Of a stretch of DNA of 9,365 bases, positions 7,896 through 9,365 are shown piece by piece. This DNA is from Acidimicrobiia bacterium (GTDB taxonomy: Bacteria > Actinomycetota > Acidimicrobiia > Spongiisociales > ZC4RG35). Below the pieces are notes generated by a model that was not told the DNA's origin, did no database searches, and saw only the letters and a list, made by a program, of their open reading frames with translations. The DNA lies in contig QIDW01000283.1 of NCBI GenBank assembly GCA_003230435.1, positions 1-9,365 on the forward strand. Direction: 5' to 3'. Numbering within the stretch: position 1 is the stretch's first letter; every line of letters starts with the position of its first letter. A program made the position numbers and the translations under genes.

Positions 7896-8009
7896 GGCCG
7901 CGGACCCTAGTGGACCACCAGGTCGACCCAACGAGAGGGTCGCCGACTCTCGCGACCGGCCGTTGGATGCCGGCCCCTACAGGTCCGCCCGCGTGGATCG
8001 GTGACCGAC
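7896..8009 (-). other. Gap between patatin-like gene and ssnA, with two small hairpins
   Basis: This 114-bp gap separates two genes on the same strand. It holds two short inverted repeats: CGAGAG (7932-7937) with CTCTCG (7947-7952), and GGCCG (7958-7962) with CGGCC (7971-7975). Neither is followed on the - strand by a T tract, so a rho-independent terminator is not well supported. I see no clear -35/-10 pair. All three - strand frames were read and none encodes the missing N-terminal beta strands of SsnA. Whether ssnA-ygfK is read through from the patatin promoter is open. Confidence 0.35.
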
Positions 8010-8849
8010 TCAGCGTCTGATATCTGATCCATCGAGGAGGTAGACGGCCTCCTCGTAGCCGAGCCGGGCCCGAAGGGCCGCGTGGGAGAGGTCGGTGATT
8101 GGCGTCTCCGGGTGACAAACCAACCCAAGACTGAGGAGCTCCACCTCGGGAGGAACGAGTCGAAGGAGGAGGTTCATCCGGTCACGCATCACGACCGTGA
8201 CAGCCCGCTGGAAAAGGCTGGTCGCATGGCCAAGGTCATTCCCACATCCGCAGGGCCGGCCAGCCTCGACAACCACCACTCGACGGATCCCCCGCCTCAG
8301 CAACGCAGCGATGGGAAGGGGGTCCGCGATAGCACCATCCACCAGACGTTCACCATCGATCTCCACAGGAGGGAACAATCCTGGGATGGCTGCGGAGGCG
8401 AGGACAGCTTCGAGCAGGTCACCCGAGGACAGCAGTCGTGACGTCCCCGACGCCAGATCCGACGCGACAACAGCCAATGGAATCGTGGTCTCCTCGAAGC
8501 GACGCACCGGTAAGGACTGTTCGAGAAAGGACCGCAGGGAGCGGTTCGAGAACGCGGAGTCGTGGAGGAGGACCGCCGCCAGCTCTCGAATCCGCGCAAA
8601 CCGGCTCCCGAAGATCCTGCGTGTGTCCGCCTTCTCCCATAGCTTGACCAAGGCATCGACTCCTTCAGGCGAGGGGCGCGATGCGAGATAAGCGCCGTTG
8701 ATTGCTCCCACCGAGACGCCGACGATGAGCTCGGGACGAAAGCCTCGTTCAAAGAGCGCTCCCACTGCCCCAACCTGGACCGCGCCCCAGTTCGCTCCAC
8801 CAGTCAGAATGAGGCCCCAACCGGTCTCCGTAAGAGCTGCCTGAGTCAT
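8010..8849 (-). CDS. Patatin-like phospholipase family serine hydrolase
   Basis: A 279-residue protein of the bacterial patatin/NTE-like family (RssA/YchK-like size), acyl hydrolases with a Ser-Asp dyad. Visible: the glycine-rich oxyanion segment TGGANWGAVQVG near 16-27, the nucleophile elbow GVSVG with Ser46, the block ASAAIPGLFPPV near 151-162, and VDGAIADP with the dyad Asp171. No signal peptide or membrane segment is apparent, so it is probably cytoplasmic or peripheral on the membrane. The frame stays open upstream to an ATG at 8996 with a GGAAGG ribosome site, which would add 49 Arg-rich residues. I chose ATG 8849 because the family homology begins just after it, because a small upstream ORF ends in ATGA overlap with it, and because the predicted promoter would start transcription downstream of 8996. 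Substrate is unknown and there is no obvious link to purine catabolism. The oxyanion segment has Trp where many relatives have Arg or Lys. Confidence 0.85.
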   Translation of the reverse strand: MTQAALTETGWGLILTGGANWGAVQVGAVGALFERGFRPELIVGVSVGAINGAYLASRPSPEGVDALVKLWEKADTRRIFGSRFARIRELAAVLLHDSAFSNRSLRSFLEQSLPVRRFEETTIPLAVVASDLASGTSRLLSSGDLLEAVLASAAIPGLFPPVEIDGERLVDGAIADPLPIAALLRRGIRRVVVVEAGRPCGCGNDLGHATSLFQRAVTVVMRDRMNLLLRLVPPEVELLSLGLVCHPETPITDLSHAALRARLGYEEAVYLLDGSDIRR

Positions 8850-8962
8850 TGCAGGTCTCTTTTCCGGTTGTGGGTGCCGCTCAAAGAGCCCGGTACGGGG
8901 GCGCCGAGGAGCCAGTCGCCGCCGATGATCGGCAGCCAGCGCTGCCAAGGTCTTGAGGTCAT
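8846..8962 (-). CDS. Small 38-codon ORF upstream of and overlapping the patatin-like gene
   Basis: The ORF runs ATG 8962 to TGA 8846 and encodes 38 residues beginning MTSRPWQRWLP and ending in a basic stretch, THNRKRDLQ. Support for translation: AAGGAGGT, a near-perfect Shine-Dalgarno site, lies 5 nt before the ATG, and the stop overlaps the patatin ATG as ATGA, the usual sign of translational coupling. It is in a different frame from the patatin N-terminal extension. The peptide has no recognised family; it is Trp- and Pro-rich with a short hydrophobic middle. It could be a leader peptide that sets patatin translation, or a small protein in its own right. The ORF could also arise by chance, as no homology is visible. 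Confidence 0.5.
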   Translation of the reverse strand: MTSRPWQRWLPIIGGDWLLGAPVPGSLSGTHNRKRDLQ

Positions 8963-8967
8963 GTTCT

Positions 8968-8975
8968 ACCTCCTT
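8968..8975 (-). promoter_or_regulatory. Strong Shine-Dalgarno site for the small ORF
   Basis: AAGGAGGT, read on the - strand, sits 5 nt from ATG 8962. It is the best ribosome site in the window and points to the small ORF rather than to ATG 8996 as the first translated start of this transcript. Confidence 0.6.
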
Positions 8976-8994
8976 GGCACGTGTGTGCAATACC

Positions 8995-9026
8995 ATCGTA
9001 CGCCTTCCAGTCAACTGGAATGTCAA
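8995..9026 (-). promoter_or_regulatory. Promoter with long spacer and central palindrome, MerR-family layout
   Basis: On the - strand a consensus -35 TTGACA (9026-9021) is followed after 20 bp by TACGAT (9000-8995), four of six matches to the -10 consensus. The spacer starts with a perfect 7-bp inverted repeat, TTCCAGT-TG-ACTGGAA (9020-9005). Over-long 19-20 bp spacers carrying a dyad are the hallmark of MerR-family activated promoters (MerR, SoxR, CueR, ZntR), where the regulator untwists the DNA. Predicted transcription start is near 8988, about 26 nt before the small ORF. No regulator gene is in the window, so the family assignment is inferred from layout only. Confidence 0.5.
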
Positions 9027-9067
9027 GGGGGTAAAGAGTGATGGACTCGAACCGCGGACTTCGCTTG

Positions 9068-9114
9068 TGGGCCCGGCAGGACTTGAACCTGCAACCAACG
9101 GATTATGAGTCCGT
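9068..9114 (-). tRNA. 3' half of a tRNA with CAT anticodon (Met or Ile2); 5' half absent; possible attachment site
   Basis: Read on the - strand, the fragment has a complete anticodon arm ACGGA-CTCATAA-TCCGT (9114-9098) with anticodon CAT (9107-9105). A 5-nt variable region follows, then a perfect T arm GCAGG-TTCAAGT-CCTGC, the acceptor 3' strand CGGGCCC (9075-9069) and discriminator A, then CA rather than CCA. The expected 5' acceptor GGGCCCG and a D arm should lie at about 9115-9140. That stretch does not pair with the acceptor and has no D-arm consensus, so this is not a functional gene. CTCATAA loops occur in both elongator Met and Ile2 tRNAs. A clean 3' half from anticodon arm to acceptor is what tyrosine-recombinase elements leave at their distal end. 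By that logic the element lies to the right (above 9114) and the original chromosome to the left. Confidence 0.7.
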
Positions 9115-9365
9115 TCCAAGCCAAATCCGGTACCTGGCAGAACATGCGAAAAGGTAGTCTGACCAGGCATTTCACTGTGCACGAGTTGTCACCAGTTTGC
9201 ACGGATTCTCAGTGAATCGCGTCCTGAGCGCGTCCTGGCTTGCTCCAAGAAACGGATCTTGAGAACGCTGGACCACCTGACCATGCAAACTGAAGCTGAT
9301 CGATGGAAGCATGACCTTTCTAGGACCCGTGCGGAATGGTTGGTCCTTGCCGAATCAGATGGCCA
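9115..9365. other. Region right of the tRNA fragment, no recognisable gene
   Basis: These 251 bp carry no protein I recognise on either strand. A + strand frame opens at ATG 9283 and runs off the right edge (27 codons), without a ribosome site. A - strand frame is open from the right edge to a TGA near 9190, also unrecognised. The stretch contains small inverted repeats (GATTC 9204-9208 with GAATC 9214-9218; CAAGA 9246-9250 with TCTTG 9257-9261) and a tandem direct repeat. This is compatible with the attachment-site arm of an integrated element, but no integrase is visible. Confidence 0.4.
9218..9237 (+). repeat. Two direct copies of CGCGTCCTG, 11 bp apart
   Basis: CGCGTCCTG occurs at 9218-9226 and again at 9229-9237, a period of 11 bp, about one helical turn. 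Closely spaced direct repeats next to a tRNA-derived core are typical of arm-type sites bound by tyrosine integrases or excisionases. The location, about 105 bp outside the tRNA fragment on the predicted element side, fits that role, but two copies alone could be chance. Confidence 0.4.

Noticed and set aside
8987..9014. Alternative promoter TTGACT (9014-9009) with TATTGC (8992-8987)
   Set aside because: The -10 matches only three of six positions and the pair is weaker than TTGACA/TACGAT. The TTGACT is part of the palindrome.
9115..9140. 5' half of the tRNA (acceptor and D arm) to complete a functional gene
   Set aside because: The 7 nt at the acceptor position do not pair with CGGGCCC. The possible GCCA/TGGC stem leaves 5 nt before the anticodon stem instead of the usual 1 or so.
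8850..9182. N-terminal extension of the patatin frame to an ATG at 9182 or 8996
   Set aside because: The part from 9182 translates straight through the tRNA fragment, and 8996 lies inside the predicted -10. Patatin homology begins only after 8849. ATG 8996 does have a fair GGAAGG site, so it remains a weaker alternative.
9283..9365. Start of a + strand gene running off the right edge
   Set aside because: Only 27 codons are visible, there is no ribosome site, and the sequence resembles no family; not enough to call a gene.
1..9365. CRISPR arrays, transposases or other insertion sequences
   Set aside because: No regularly spaced repeats and no transposase motifs were seen on either strand.

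Overview
The window looks like a chromosomal piece of a high-GC bacterium. Codons are strongly G/C-ending, genes are packed with overlapping stop/start codons, GTG/TTG starts are available, and the tRNA piece and patatin-like protein look actinobacterial. I would guess an uncultured Actinomycetota lineage, but the sequence alone does not fix the taxon.

Layout. (1) Positions 3-3272, + strand: a tight three-gene run. It holds the C-terminal end of a xanthine dehydrogenase-type molybdenum subunit, a short YgfK-like protein (dihydroorotate-dehydrogenase-like barrel plus two [4Fe-4S] motifs, no flavin/NAD(P)H module), and a PLP-dependent diaminopropionate ammonia-lyase (YgeX family). (2) Positions 3297-7895, - strand, convergent with the first run: a full-length three-module YgfK of 1188 residues, preceded upstream by an SsnA-type aminohydrolase that lacks its usual N-terminus. 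(3) Positions 8010-9026, - strand: a patatin-like hydrolase preceded by a well-formed 38-codon ORF. Both sit behind a promoter with an unusually long spacer containing a perfect palindrome, the layout of MerR-family promoters. (4) Positions 9068-9365: a 47-nt 3' half of a CAT-anticodon tRNA with no 5' half, followed on its 5' side by about 250 bp with short repeats and no recognisable gene. This looks like the end of an integrated element.

How the genes fit together. xdh, ygfK, ssnA and ygeX are the hallmark genes of the selenium-linked anaerobic purine/uric-acid catabolism neighbourhood known from E. coli (ygeW-ygeX-ygeY-hyuA-yqeA-ygfK-ssnA) and gut anaerobes. XDH hydroxylates the purine ring. 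SsnA is a guanine-deaminase-like aminohydrolase. YgfK is a multi-centre flavin/iron-sulfur oxidoreductase. YgeX splits 2,3-diaminopropionate to pyruvate and ammonia. The most distinctive point is that two YgfK paralogues of different architecture flank ygeX. One is PreA-like and translationally coupled to XDH; the other is the full fusion coupled to ssnA. ygeY, ygeW, hyuA and the carbamate kinase gene are not in the window.
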